Assembly: GCA_017648235.1 (NCBI GenBank)
Contig: JAGCIZ010000255.1
Span: forward strand, 1 to 27,723
Origin: Paludibacteraceae bacterium
Lineage (GTDB): Bacteria; Bacteroidota; Bacteroidia; Bacteroidales; Paludibacteraceae
Length of the DNA: 27,723 bases
Direction: 5' to 3'
Below, piece by piece: positions 6,725-15,439 of the stretch; position 1 is the stretch's first letter, and each line of letters starts with the position of its first letter. Both the position numbers and the translations under genes were made by a program. The notes beneath the pieces are model-generated. The model made no database searches and had not been told where the DNA came from. It saw nothing but the letters and a program-made list of their open reading frames with translations.

Positions 6725-8257
6725 TTAAGCTTGTTGAGTTTTTAATTGCTGTTTTATGCGGTGCATTTCAATCAAGTTAGATATGTAATGCATAAAGCTC
6801 AACACGCCAACCATCAAGAAACCAATAGCATACAAACCAATAAATGGTCCGATAATAAACTTTTGGGCGCCAATATATTCAAGAAGCCCAAAGATACAAT
6901 AAACACCAATTAAAATTTCAATGAGAGCTAGCAATGGGAACTTCTGCGCATAATGGCTAAGAGATTTAGCACCCTTCTTAGGAGTTCTAACAAAAGCACC
7001 TTTAAAGCCAAGAACTGCAGAAAGTACGGCACGTGTATTACTTACAGCGATACCAACACCAAGAGCCATAAGAATTGGGAAAGAAAGAATTCTCATTTTC
7101 CAACCGACATAGCCAGAGCAACGTTGAGCAACAAGGTAAAGAACAGAAGGAGCAATAGCAGCAAGAAGAATAAATGAGAAACCAACTAAATACATCCAAT
7201 CTGGTAAACCTTTAATAGGTTCATACCAAGCAAGTAGTGGTAAAGAGAAAAGAGCGGTAAACAACATGCAAGGGTGGATAGAGTAGTGTGTGGTGTGCAT
7301 AATAGCGCCAAGTTTAATTTTAAATGGAACCTTTGCACGCAAAACTTTTGGAAGAATTTTCTTAGCAGTCTGGATAGAACCTTTTGCCCAGCGGAATTGT
7401 TGGGCTTTAAATGCGTTGATGTCGTTTGGAAGTTCTGCAGGAACAATCACATCAAATACGAACTTCATTTTCCAACCAGCCAACTGACTTCTGTAAGACA
7501 AATCCATATCTTCAGTCAAAGTATCGCCTTCCCAACCACCGGCATCATCAATAGCTTGTCTACGCCAAACACCAGCAGTTCCATTGAAGTTCATAAAGAG
7601 GTTACCCCAGCTGCGAGCAGACTGTTCGACAACAAAGTGACCATCAATACCAATTGATTGAGCAAGTGTTAAACCGGATTCCATGCGGTTCAAGTGTCCC
7701 CAACGACCTTGAACTAGCCCTACTTGTTCGTCCATAACCATATAAGGAATAGTTTTTAACAAGAAGTCTTTTTCAGGAACAAAATCAGCATCAAATATGG
7801 CCAAGAAATTACCACGAGCAACGACCATACCTTCTTTCAATGCACCGGCTTTATAATCTTTACGGATAGTTCTGTGAATGAGTTTAATATCATAACCGCG
7901 GGCTTGCATTTCTGCAACTTTGCGTTTGGTAACTTCGTAACATTCGTCAGTGGAATCATCAAGGACTTGGATTTCGTGTTTGTCTTTTGGATAATCCATA
8001 GCACAAACAGCTTCAATTAAACGTTCTACGCAATTAGCTTCATTGAAAACTGGGAGTTGGGTTGTAACAACAGGAAGTTCATCTAAAGAATGTTCTCTGT
8101 AAAATTTGAGAATATTTTTTCTGTCGGTAAGGCGAACACGACGACTGTTTTTTAAGAAAAGGTAAATGCTTGCGTAACAATTGAAACCGTAAGCGACAAG
8201 GCCAACACCGGCTATCACATAAATAACAAAAATTACATTTAGTAGAAACTGACTCAT
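6725..8257 (-). CDS. Processive GT2 glycosyltransferase (cellulose-synthase / CslA-like)
   Basis: A 510-residue inner-membrane enzyme expected to polymerise a beta-linked polysaccharide from a nucleotide sugar and export it. Helices near residues 7-35 precede the catalytic domain, which has the D,D,D,QxxRW signature: DDS at 100-102, DAD at 156-158, TED at 248-250 and QQFRW at 286-290. Further membrane helices cover about 325-500. The text around QLPVFNE, QVLDDSTD and YKAGALKEGM is closer to CslA/glucomannan-synthase-like and bacterial CESA-like proteins than to BcsA, and there is no PilZ domain at the C-terminus. Product polymer (beta-glucan or mannan) cannot be decided. It stands alone, convergent with the pilus operon; the upstream AAGGTAG gives a modest ribosome site. 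Confidence 0.85.
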   Translation of the reverse strand: MSQFLLNVIFVIYVIAGVGLVAYGFNCYASIYLFLKNSRRVRLTDRKNILKFYREHSLDELPVVTTQLPVFNEANCVERLIEAVCAMDYPKDKHEIQVLDDSTDECYEVTKRKVAEMQARGYDIKLIHRTIRKDYKAGALKEGMVVARGNFLAIFDADFVPEKDFLLKTIPYMVMDEQVGLVQGRWGHLNRMESGLTLAQSIGIDGHFVVEQSARSWGNLFMNFNGTAGVWRRQAIDDAGGWEGDTLTEDMDLSYRSQLAGWKMKFVFDVIVPAELPNDINAFKAQQFRWAKGSIQTAKKILPKVLRAKVPFKIKLGAIMHTTHYSIHPCMLFTALFSLPLLAWYEPIKGLPDWMYLVGFSFILLAAIAPSVLYLVAQRCSGYVGWKMRILSFPILMALGVGIAVSNTRAVLSAVLGFKGAFVRTPKKGAKSLSHYAQKFPLLALIEILIGVYCIFGLLEYIGAQKFIIGPFIGLYAIGFLMVGVLSFMHYISNLIEMHRIKQQLKTQQA

Positions 8258-8373
8258 TTGTTATGTCTACCTTGTTGTAAAACTTAAGCGCAAATATAGA
8301 AAGGATTCTCTGACTTTTCTACATTTTTCCTAAAAAGAGATAGCTTTTTAAATTATTTGTTGGTGATAAAAGG

Positions 8374-8889
8374 TTGAAAAAGCGAGAAATATTGCAAAAA
8401 TGGGCGAAAAATGGTAAAAATCGCGAAGGATTCTCGGAAAGTCTTCGCTCGTTACTTTTTTTTGCTGTAAAAGAGGCTTTAAAAGGGAAATTCCCCGAAA
8501 AAACGCTAATTTCGCCAGAAAAAGCTTTTTCTGAAGTTTTACCTGAAAATCCGCACTTAGTGAGTTGGTTTTCTTTTCCAGAACGTTATGAATCAGAAAT
8601 TCTTGATTTTGCCGTAGAACCTCATTTAGAATTTTTAGCGAAAAACGATAAAAAAGTGATTTTTGAAGAAGATTTGAGGAGTTTTTCTTGCCCAGAAGCT
8701 TCTATTCGGGCTCGTATTTTACTTTCTGCATTGCCAGCTAATTCAAAAGTTTGTTTATTGGTTTCTTCTGGGAATCCTATAGAAAATGTTCCTAGTGCAT
8801 TAATTGCTGATGGCCATTTGATTCTAGAAAGAGAAAAAAAAGGCGATTTTTGGAAGATTTTTATACTTAAACAGAATGAAGTTAAGTAG
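8374..8889 (+). CDS. Unknown soluble protein
   Basis: 171 residues, no signal peptide or membrane segment, no family recognised. The N-terminal 25 residues are strongly basic (MKKREILQKWAKNGKNR). The start is uncertain: TTG 8374 is directly preceded by AAAAGG, too close for a normal ribosome site, and in-frame TTG 8392 is an alternative; no ATG is available. A strand-like segment near 125-135 (KVCLLVSSG) and a C-terminal strand (DFWKIFILKQ) suggest an alpha/beta fold. The next gene starts 11 nt downstream, so the two are probably co-transcribed with the zinc-ribbon gene behind them. Confidence 0.5.
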   Translation: MKKREILQKWAKNGKNREGFSESLRSLLFFAVKEALKGKFPEKTLISPEKAFSEVLPENPHLVSWFSFPERYESEILDFAVEPHLEFLAKNDKKVIFEEDLRSFSCPEASIRARILLSALPANSKVCLLVSSGNPIENVPSALIADGHLILEREKKGDFWKIFILKQNEVK

Positions 8890-8900
8890 ATTCCATAAGA

Positions 8901-9479
8901 ATGGAAAACAGAACTTTAGTTATTGCCGATGAAATGTTCGGGCCCCGCGGCGAAGCCGCGGAGCTCTTTTCGCAATTGCTTTTATGCCTTGAACCAGAGC
9001 GCCCTAGGCAATTTGTTTTTAACACTCCATTATATGGTTCTATAGAAAGTCTGTATTCTAAACAAGAGTTAGATATTATTGGTAAACAAGCAGGGCGAAT
9101 TATTTTTGGTGTAGGCTTAAGAGAATTACGTCGGGGAGTACCTCCTGAAGAATTGTTTAATCTATTTAGAAAACTTATTTTAGATGTGTCCGTAAGGACA
9201 ACTGGTGAAATTTATTTAGTGACTATCCCAGAAGCAGCGTCACCAAACATGCCTTCCTCTATCAACCATTGGAATGATTTAATCGGAACGCTTCAGTCTT
9301 CAAATATTATTTTGCTTGATTTTGCAAAAGAAGAAACTTTATTTCAACAGCGTCAATTAGCACGAGGTAAATTTGTTCGTAACCTCTGGAATGAAGAGGG
9401 TGAACCGACACCTATGTGTTTGACTTTGTTAGCATTGTTTCTTCAAAAGTCTTTCATGAAAAACACATACCTGAAATAG
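8901..9479 (+). CDS. Unknown alpha/beta protein
   Basis: 192 residues. Regular beta strands alternate with helices (TLVIADEMF, RQFVFNTPLYG, GRIIFGVGLREL, EIYLVTIPEA, NIILLDFAKE), which suggests a Rossmann- or SGNH-like fold, but I see no GDS, nucleotide-binding loop or other catalytic motif, so no function is assigned. The start ATG 8901 has only a weak upstream signal (AAGA), possibly relying on coupling to the gene 11 nt upstream. Codons 13-20 (GPRGEAAE) come from an all-GC palindrome quite unlike the surrounding A/T-rich sequence (separate entry). A strong ribosome site for the next gene begins just after its stop. Confidence 0.55.
   Translation: MENRTLVIADEMFGPRGEAAELFSQLLLCLEPERPRQFVFNTPLYGSIESLYSKQELDIIGKQAGRIIFGVGLRELRRGVPPEELFNLFRKLILDVSVRTTGEIYLVTIPEAASPNMPSSINHWNDLIGTLQSSNIILLDFAKEETLFQQRQLARGKFVRNLWNEEGEPTPMCLTLLALFLQKSFMKNTYLK
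8945..8961. repeat. GC-rich palindrome inside a coding sequence
   Basis: CCGCGGC (8945-8951) pairs with GCCGCGG (8955-8961) around a GAA loop. It lies in frame in the unknown alpha/beta protein and is strikingly GC-rich for this genome. Its stem-GAA-stem layout resembles the palindrome at 17988-18012. Confidence 0.7.
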
Positions 9480-9498
9480 GTACATCCAAGGAGGCATA

Positions 9499-9756
9499 AT
9501 GGCTACTTTTGATAATATCGCTCAGGAAAAAAGCAAAGTAAAAGTCTGTGATCGCTGCCATCAGGAAGCGCCTTTAAAGACTATTCGAGTGAGGCGAATT
9601 GAACGAACTGATGGAGCTGCTTCTTGTGGTATGGTAACACTTCATTATTGCGAAGCATGCCTTTTAAAAAACAAGCAAAATGATAAAACAGCGGTTTTAC
9701 CTTCGAGTAAACAACTCAAAAATATGCTCCGTAGCGCCAAAAAAGGGCTTTTGTAA
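9499..9756 (+). CDS. Small zinc-ribbon protein
   Basis: 85 residues with two CxxC knuckles (CDRC at 17-20 and CEAC at 51-54), spaced as in a single zinc ribbon. The tail is basic and would suit nucleic-acid or protein binding. The start is certain: an ideal AAGGAGG sits five bases upstream of ATG 9499. No wider family is recognised; small zinc ribbons of this kind are often regulatory or structural partners, so no role is given. It follows the two unknown genes by 19 nt and probably shares their transcript. Confidence 0.7.
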   Translation: MATFDNIAQEKSKVKVCDRCHQEAPLKTIRVRRIERTDGAASCGMVTLHYCEACLLKNKQNDKTAVLPSSKQLKNMLRSAKKGLL

Positions 9757-9819
9757 TTTTTTTTTAAATAAAAATCATTTTACTCCCTTTTCGTTAGAAA
9801 CGATTCATACTAAATTTGG

Positions 9820-9837
9820 GCGGTCTTTGTAGACCGC
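9820..9837 (+). other. Hairpin in the SulP leader or weak terminator
   Basis: GCGGTCT (9820-9826) pairs with AGACCGC (9831-9837) around TTGT, followed by ATTTT. It is either a weak terminator for the zinc-ribbon transcript or a structure in the 5' leader of the transporter gene 24 nt downstream. Confidence 0.45.
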
Positions 9838-9860
9838 ATTTTCTAAAGAAAAGGAATATT

Positions 9861-11777
9861 ATGTCAGAAAATAGTTTTCTTCATTCTTTCAAGAATTGGA
9901 TGAAGGATGTTTCCACTCAATGCACGCCAGAATCATTTCGTTGCCTTAAAAAAGGCTATTCGAAAGAAAATTTTATAAATGACTTAATGTCAGGGTTGAT
10001 TGTTGGTATTTTGGCGTTGCCTTTAGCGATTGCGTTTGCTATAGCGTCAGGTGTTGGGCCAGAAAAGGGGCTTTATACAGCTATTGTCGCTGGTTTTTTG
10101 ATTGCCGTTTTTGGTGGTTCTAGGTTCCAGATAGGCGGACCTACAGGTGCGTTTATTGTTATTGTATATGGCATAGTAGCAGAATATGGTTATGATGGTT
10201 TAGCGACAGCCACGCTTATGGCTGGCATTATGCTCATTATTTTTGGCTTAGCTAAATTCGGTGCAATTATTAAGTTTATCCCATTCCCGGTTACAGTTGG
10301 TTTTACTGCAGGTATCGCTATTATTATCGCATTAGGGCAAGTCCCGAATTTTTTTGGATTCACTTTTCCTGATGGCATTAAAGAACCTGCTGATGCAATA
10401 GGAAAAATCAAACTTTATTTCCAATCATTTGATACCATAAATTTTTACTCTGTTTTGATTGGTATTTTAGCTTTGGTAATTTGCATATTCTGGCCTAAAA
10501 TAACAAGTAAAGTTCCTGGTTCTTTGGTGGCGATTATTGTTTCAACTATTCTTGTTAAAGTTTTAGGCTGGGATGAATTGCATGGTGTAATGACCATTGG
10601 TTCAAAAAACGAAATTCCAACGGGTATTCCTATGCCGGCATTACCTAATATCAGTATTGATATGATGCAAAAGGTGTTCCAGCCAGCATTAACCATAGCC
10701 ATTCTTGGTGCTATTGAATCTTTACTTTCTGCAGTTGTTGCCGATGGTATGACTGGTACCAAACACCGTTCTAATACAGAATTAATTGGACAAGGTATTG
10801 CAAACGTATTCTCGCCAATTTTTGGTGGTATTCCAGCAACAGGAGCTATTGCACGTACTGCAACAAACATTCGTAATGGTGCTTTTAGTCCGGTTTCTGG
10901 CGTTGTACATGCGGTAATTCTCCTTTTGATTATGCTTATTTTTGGAAAATATGCAGAAATGATACCAATGGCTGCTTTGGCTGCAGTTCTTTTCCAAGTA
11001 GCTTTTAATATGTGTGGTTACAGAAATTTCATCAAGCTATTTAAATCGCCTAAAAGTGATGTTGCTGTTTTACTTGTGACCTTTATTTTAACAGTTGTTA
11101 TTGATTTGACAGTTGCTATTGAAGTTGGCGTTTTATTAGCAGCAATTTTATTTATCCGTCGTATGGCAGAAGTCGCTGAAGTAGACCAAATTTCTGCTGA
11201 ATTGCGTGAAGGCGACGAAGAAGTTTCTGACCCGAATAATATCGGAGCCCGCCAGGTTCCAGAAGGCGTTTTGGTTTATGAAATTGTGGGTTCTATGTTC
11301 TTTGGCGCAATAGAAAAGTTTAAAACCGCTTTAGATATGATGAACAGTCACCCTAAAATTCTGATTCTTAGAATGCGACAGGTCCCTTCTATTGATGCCG
11401 CTGGAATCCAGATGATAGAAAACCTTTTATCTCGTTGTAGAGCACAGAATACACAACTCTTGCTTTCGGGTGTACACGCTCAACCGATTGTAGCCCTTAC
11501 TCGAGCTGGCGTTTTAAAAGATTTAGGTGAAGAAAACGCACTTGCAGGAATTGATGCTGCTTTGAACAGAGCACGTGAATTGCTTGGCTTGCCTATTGTA
11601 GAAAGTGTGCGTGAAACGGTGCCAAGCGTTTCTTGGGAAAAGAATTTGCAACGCCCATGGTTACCGCAAAATGCAAATGTGAATGTTGCTGAAGAAACGC
11701 CAGAAGTTATTGTTGAAAAAATTTCTGATCCTGAATTTGTGAAAGAATTTGAAGCTTCTCGACAGAAAGAATCTTAA
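9861..11777 (+). CDS. SulP/SLC26-family anion transporter with STAS domain
   Basis: 638 residues from ATG 9861, which has AAAGGAA seven bases upstream; an in-frame upstream ATG at 9816 would translate through a hairpin and is rejected. About 10-14 membrane helices span residues 40-425, with the SulP signature region near the start (GLIVGILALPLAIAFAIASG, then GLYTAIVAGF and GGSRFQIGGPTGAF). A cytoplasmic STAS domain follows (about 467-575; SIDAAGIQMIENLL). Members move sulfate, bicarbonate or dicarboxylates; the substrate cannot be read from sequence. In the STAS loop the usual Ser/Thr after Asp is Ala (DAAG), so anti-sigma-like phosphorylation is unlikely. About 60 extra residues follow the STAS domain. 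Single-gene unit with its own terminator. Confidence 0.9.
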   Translation: MSENSFLHSFKNWMKDVSTQCTPESFRCLKKGYSKENFINDLMSGLIVGILALPLAIAFAIASGVGPEKGLYTAIVAGFLIAVFGGSRFQIGGPTGAFIVIVYGIVAEYGYDGLATATLMAGIMLIIFGLAKFGAIIKFIPFPVTVGFTAGIAIIIALGQVPNFFGFTFPDGIKEPADAIGKIKLYFQSFDTINFYSVLIGILALVICIFWPKITSKVPGSLVAIIVSTILVKVLGWDELHGVMTIGSKNEIPTGIPMPALPNISIDMMQKVFQPALTIAILGAIESLLSAVVADGMTGTKHRSNTELIGQGIANVFSPIFGGIPATGAIARTATNIRNGAFSPVSGVVHAVILLLIMLIFGKYAEMIPMAALAAVLFQVAFNMCGYRNFIKLFKSPKSDVAVLLVTFILTVVIDLTVAIEVGVLLAAILFIRRMAEVAEVDQISAELREGDEEVSDPNNIGARQVPEGVLVYEIVGSMFFGAIEKFKTALDMMNSHPKILILRMRQVPSIDAAGIQMIENLLSRCRAQNTQLLLSGVHAQPIVALTRAGVLKDLGEENALAGIDAALNRARELLGLPIVESVRETVPSVSWEKNLQRPWLPQNANVNVAEETPEVIVEKISDPEFVKEFEASRQKES

Positions 11778-11795
11778 ACGATTTCTGTATTAATG

Positions 11796-11820
11796 AAAAG
11801 TCCGCCTTCGGCGGACTTTT
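11796..11820 (+). terminator. Rho-independent terminator of the SulP gene
   Basis: AAAAGTCCGCC (11796-11806) pairs perfectly with GGCGGACTTTT (11810-11820) around a TTC loop; the closing T-run completes it. It lies 19 nt after the stop codon. Confidence 0.9.
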
Positions 11821-11946
11821 CTTGTAGAAATAGCTTTTGTCGTTTCACTCCAACGCAAGTGACAAGAATTGTGAACAAGAACCATTCGCAACAAGAATTG
11901 CTGGGCAAGTGCAAAAAAAAGATTGTTATCGCGAACATAGTGCGGC

Positions 11947-12084
11947 TTGTCATGGCGAGAGACTTTTAAGACGATGTGGCCATCTTGGTTTTTGTCATTA
12001 CGAGCGTAGCGAAGTAATCAAAAATAAGTGTTGCTTGCAAAGAGATTGCCACGCCGTGCTTTCTGCACGGCTCGCAATGACAAG
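11947..12084. repeat. Dispersed palindromic repeat mosaic, copy 1
   Basis: 11947-12040 is nearly identical to the reverse complement of 18107-18204, with only scattered mismatches and short indels. 12041-12084 matches the reverse complement of 17979-18023, including a central hairpin (GCCGTGC TTTCT GCACGGC). Motifs such as TCATTACGAGCGTAGCGAAG recur in both. The whole 355-nt stretch between the SulP and GT4 stops (11820-12174) is made of such material and holds no credible gene; the 91-codon ORF across it is an artefact of the repeats. Confidence 0.85.
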
Positions 12085-12174
12085 AAGTGCAGGCAAGTTC
12101 TTTTGCGAGTGATAATGCAAAATAATATTTTCAAAAATTAAAGTACACTTAAAATTAAGTTGCAATAGCAAACA

Positions 12175-13620
12175 TTACTTTTTCAGGTAAGCCTCTTTTT
12201 TCAATTTGCGGAAATATTCAAATTGAGCTTTGGTTGAACTTTCCATTGTGTACTTTAAACTGCGCTCGTGCGCTGTTTTGCGCATATTCTCATAAGCATA
12301 AGAATCTTCTAAAAAGAGAGTTCTGCATTTTTCAAGAGCGTTTAACCAAGCTGTTTCATCAATAGGCAAAATAAAACCAGCTTGTTCATCCATCACAATA
12401 TCATGTGGGCCACCATAGTCACTAACAATAGCTGGAGTCCCAGTAGACATAGCTTCAACTACAACATTTCCAAATGTATCTGTCGTACTTGGGAAAAGGA
12501 AAAAATCAGAATCGGCATAAAGCCCAGCCAGAGTTTCGCCACCTTGTTCGCCAGCAAAATGGACACTAGGGTTTTCTTTGTGAAATTTTTGAATTTCTTC
12601 AAGATACCAGCCAAAACCGACATACATAAGTTCTACATCATCATATTTTTCAGAGAATTTTTTCCAGACACGGTTTAAAAATTCCAAGTTTTTTTCTTTA
12701 GAAATGCGGCCAATAAAAGAAAAGCGGACTTTGCGATTATTTTGCTCTACATTTTTTGAACCATTGAATTTTTCCCATGTTCCTTTGCCGCGGAGTTCTG
12801 GAGAAAATTTTTCAAGTGGCAAACCACGAGGTAAAATTTGTACTTGATTTTCAGGAACTTTTAATTGTGAAGTCAATATTTTGGCATAGTCATTACAAGG
12901 GCTAATTACTGGGCGCGCCATTCTATAAAAAACTTGCATAAGCCAAAGAACATAGCGATGCATCCATTTTGCTTTAACGAGTGTTTGCGTGTATGTTGGG
13001 ACATCTGTTCTGTAATGGCTGAAAACTTTTATGCCTGCCACTTTTGCACAAAGGCAAACAAGCCATGCACCAGGGCTAGGGGTTTCAAATTCAATCAAAT
13101 CAACCGGGTAGCGCCTAAGTAATCTTAAAACAGGTCCAATGCGAGGAATCGCAAGTTCACTATTGGCATACCCAAGTTGTTCCATGCTAAACATACGAGG
13201 TAGCAGTAAACAATAACCATTTTCAACTACACCGCAAGGGCGTGTATTAAAAGCATTCCCAGCAAGAAAGGCTTTCATACCATGAGCTCGCATATAAGGA
13301 ATAACATTTCTTAGGTTATTTGCAATGCCATTGGTTTCATCAAGATTATCAGAATAAAATAAAATGCGAACATCATCAATAGGGTGTTTTTTCCGTTCTT
13401 TTTTTAAGAAAAAGCGCAATTTTAAAAGTCTTGGCAAATTAAATAAAAGAGAACCAAAAACAACAGGTGGAATCATGCAAGTTCGCATATTACCAGGTGG
13501 CTGGTGTTTAAAACTTGGCATTTGTTTAAAAGTACTAGTCACTTCACGACCAAAGATTTCTGGTCGTGTGTCTAATGCGTCGCTTGGTTTAAGCTTTGTT
13601 GAATTTGACGCAATCGGCAT
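12175..13620 (-). CDS. GT4-family glycosyltransferase (GT-B fold)
   Basis: 481 residues. An N-terminal extension of about 80 residues, with a hydrophobic patch, precedes a two-domain GT-B enzyme. The acceptor domain starts at VRILFYSDNLDETNGIANNLRN, and the donor domain has FSFIGRISKEKN followed by the nucleotide-sugar site PSTTDTFGNVVVEAMSTGTP. In that EX7E-type motif the first Glu is Asp, as in MgtA/SQD2-like members that glycosylate lipids (family knowledge). The role is therefore probably lipid or cell-envelope glycosylation, inferred. The start at 13620 has an ideal AAGGAG seven bases upstream, so the 32-nt overlap with the end of the HisA-like gene is real. Last gene of the minus-strand group; no clear terminator follows. 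Confidence 0.85.
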   Translation of the reverse strand: MPIASNSTKLKPSDALDTRPEIFGREVTSTFKQMPSFKHQPPGNMRTCMIPPVVFGSLLFNLPRLLKLRFFLKKERKKHPIDDVRILFYSDNLDETNGIANNLRNVIPYMRAHGMKAFLAGNAFNTRPCGVVENGYCLLLPRMFSMEQLGYANSELAIPRIGPVLRLLRRYPVDLIEFETPSPGAWLVCLCAKVAGIKVFSHYRTDVPTYTQTLVKAKWMHRYVLWLMQVFYRMARPVISPCNDYAKILTSQLKVPENQVQILPRGLPLEKFSPELRGKGTWEKFNGSKNVEQNNRKVRFSFIGRISKEKNLEFLNRVWKKFSEKYDDVELMYVGFGWYLEEIQKFHKENPSVHFAGEQGGETLAGLYADSDFFLFPSTTDTFGNVVVEAMSTGTPAIVSDYGGPHDIVMDEQAGFILPIDETAWLNALEKCRTLFLEDSYAYENMRKTAHERSLKYTMESSTKAQFEYFRKLKKEAYLKK

Positions 13621-14377
13621 ATTTCACTCCTTTTCCACCGAATAAATCTAAAGCAGATCCGATGGTGAGGTCGATAGTTCCGTTAGAAATTTTTTTGCAA
13701 TGTTCTAAATCTGCAAGAGAAGAAGCGCCGCCTGCATAAGTGCAAGGGATCTTTGAATGAGCAGCAAGGAACATAATAAGTTCGTCATCCATGCCTTGTT
13801 GTTTGCCTTCGACATCAGCAGCATGAATTAAAAACTCATCGCAATATTCTGAAAGGTTGTTAAGCGTTTCTTTTGAAATTTCAATATCAATAAGAGTTTG
13901 CCAACGATTGGTTGCTATTTTCCAACGAGGTGTTGTATTTAAAGACAAATCCGAAGGCATAAAGCGTTTACAACTTAAATCTAAAACTAAATGTTCTTTA
14001 CCAACAGTCTTTGCTAAAAGTTCTAAACGATTAAAGTCGAGGTTCCCATCAGGAAAAATCCAACTTGTGACAATGACATGAGAAGCGCCTGCTTCTAAAT
14101 ACTCTAAAGCATTATAGGCAGTAATGCCACCGCCAATTTGAAGCCCATTAGGGTATGCCAAAAGAGCTTCTTTAGCAGCCTTTTCGTTCCCTTTCCCAAG
14201 CATAATCACATGGCCACCACGCAAGCCATCTTTTTTATACAACTCTGCAAACCAAGCCGGCGAGCGATCGGTTTCAAAATTGGTTTTAAGCCCTTCACCA
14301 TTATCAGAAAGAGAACTACCGACAATTTGTTTCACACGGCCATCATGTAAATCAATGCAAGGTCTAAATAAAGTCAT
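13589..14377 (-). CDS. hisA: HisA-type isomerase of the eukaryote-like (HIS6) class
   Basis: 262 residues from ATG 14377, which overlaps the upstream stop as ATGA; a TTG six codons earlier is rejected. A TIM barrel converting ProFAR to PRFAR in histidine synthesis. FRPCIDLHDGRVKQIVG supplies the catalytic Asp (D9). QIGGGI near 80-85, VLDLSCK (D133, the likely second acid) and the phosphate-binding TYAGGASS and IGSALD loops follow. The sequence, especially CIDLHDGRVKQIVG and the long insert before the second Asp, resembles fungal/plant HIS6 rather than ordinary bacterial HisA. No other histidine genes are in the window; it sits between an exported lipocalin-like protein and a glycosyltransferase, unusual for hisA. 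The reaction is confidently assigned from family; the cellular need is assumed. Confidence 0.85.
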   Translation of the reverse strand: MTLFRPCIDLHDGRVKQIVGSSLSDNGEGLKTNFETDRSPAWFAELYKKDGLRGGHVIMLGKGNEKAAKEALLAYPNGLQIGGGITAYNALEYLEAGASHVIVTSWIFPDGNLDFNRLELLAKTVGKEHLVLDLSCKRFMPSDLSLNTTPRWKIATNRWQTLIDIEISKETLNNLSEYCDEFLIHAADVEGKQQGMDDELIMFLAAHSKIPCTYAGGASSLADLEHCKKISNGTIDLTIGSALDLFGGKGVKYADCVKFNKA

Positions 14378-15399
14378 AATCCAGAAACACTCCAATCAAT
14401 GATTTTATTTTCGGCATTTTTATTTTGACCGCGATAGAAAAAAGGTTCGCCACCCATTAAAACCTTAACCGCTTTTTTAGCAAGCCAACCATCAAAATTA
14501 TTCAATAGCGAAAATTTCTGTTGAGGTTTATTAGCATTAATAGTAGTAACAGAAGAATCACTCCATAAAATGTCTAAAGCATTTTTAGGAAATTTTTCTC
14601 CATCATAATCTTTTTTATCGACAGAAATTTTTAATGGCTTTAAAATTTCAACATTGTCATTTTTATAAGAAACAGCATAACCAAACAATTTTCCATTTTC
14701 AGCAATGCCAATTTTTCCACTAAATGGTTTAGACGAATTGCGCGTAGCAAAAGAAATCACTCTTTTAGCGATATCAGTTGCTTGAGCCGTTTGGAAAGAA
14801 TGCTCCATCATTGCATAACCTTTAACTTCTAAAGTATCAGAATTATAGGCGATTTTTCCAGAAACTCTTCCATAAGGAATGTGAATAAATTGGGTAAATT
14901 TATCATTTCCTAAAGATTCAGAATTATTAGCTGGCACAAACCCTTTTTTAGCCGATTCAAAAGTTAAATCTAACAAGAAATCACCATTTTTAGAAGTAGA
15001 AAAGAAAACTCTATGGCCTTTGCCAGGCAAGTTCTCTAAAATGTATTCTTCTTTAATTGTAATGCGGTCTTTTTCTTTTTGGGCAATAAGGCGTTCTTTT
15101 GGGTATTGTCTCCCGACAGAATACGATTTCCCGTTAAAATTCCAGAATGCAAGATCGCAGCCAATTTTTCTGCCAGAAGCCGGAATATGCAAAGAAGCAA
15201 TATTCATAAAAGCTTTAGTACCGTTGTCAAAAACAAATTGATAAGACCAAGTTTCATTAAACTTTTCGGTAGTTGGATTATGAGGGAAAAAATCTGTTTT
15301 TGCAATGCTTTTTCCAGATTCGGCAAAAACTTGCGCTGCACTAAACATTAGCATGACAAGCGTTAGCAAAATTTTTGTTTGGAAAAAGATTTTATTCAT
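14374..15399 (-). CDS. Exported lipocalin-like protein (CrtC/AttH/Svf1-like)
   Basis: 341 residues from ATG 15399; a TTG ten codons upstream is rejected because the ATG gives a clean signal peptide (MNKIFFQTKILLTLVMLMFS, cleavage near VFA-ES). The mature part is beta-rich with many short strands. GYAMMEHSFQTAQATDIAKR falls where AttH/CrtC/Svf1 proteins carry a Tyr-x-x-His block joining two lipocalin-like halves. That resemblance is by eye and moderate. Such proteins bind or alter lipids or hydrophobic metabolites, so a periplasmic lipid-related role is possible but not shown. No strong ribosome site is visible. It lies 41 nt after arsC and is coupled to the HisA-like gene by ATGA. Confidence 0.5.
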   Translation of the reverse strand: MNKIFFQTKILLTLVMLMFSAAQVFAESGKSIAKTDFFPHNPTTEKFNETWSYQFVFDNGTKAFMNIASLHIPASGRKIGCDLAFWNFNGKSYSVGRQYPKERLIAQKEKDRITIKEEYILENLPGKGHRVFFSTSKNGDFLLDLTFESAKKGFVPANNSESLGNDKFTQFIHIPYGRVSGKIAYNSDTLEVKGYAMMEHSFQTAQATDIAKRVISFATRNSSKPFSGKIGIAENGKLFGYAVSYKNDNVEILKPLKISVDKKDYDGEKFPKNALDILWSDSSVTTINANKPQQKFSLLNNFDGWLAKKAVKVLMGGEPFFYRGQNKNAENKIIDWSVSGL

Positions 15400-15439
15400 A
15401 CAAAAAAAATAGAAAAAATCATTTTCCAAAAAATAGAAA

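Noticed and set aside
7274..7657. Plus-strand ORFs inside the GT2 gene and similar shadows elsewhere
   Set aside because: They lie wholly antisense to or in another frame of well-supported genes and show no codon pattern, motifs or ribosome sites.
11837..12112. 91-codon ORF between the SulP and GT4 genes
   Set aside because: It runs across the dispersed palindromic repeats, has Cys/His/Arg-rich low-quality sequence and no ribosome site; the same repeats give a similar false ORF at 17860-18150.
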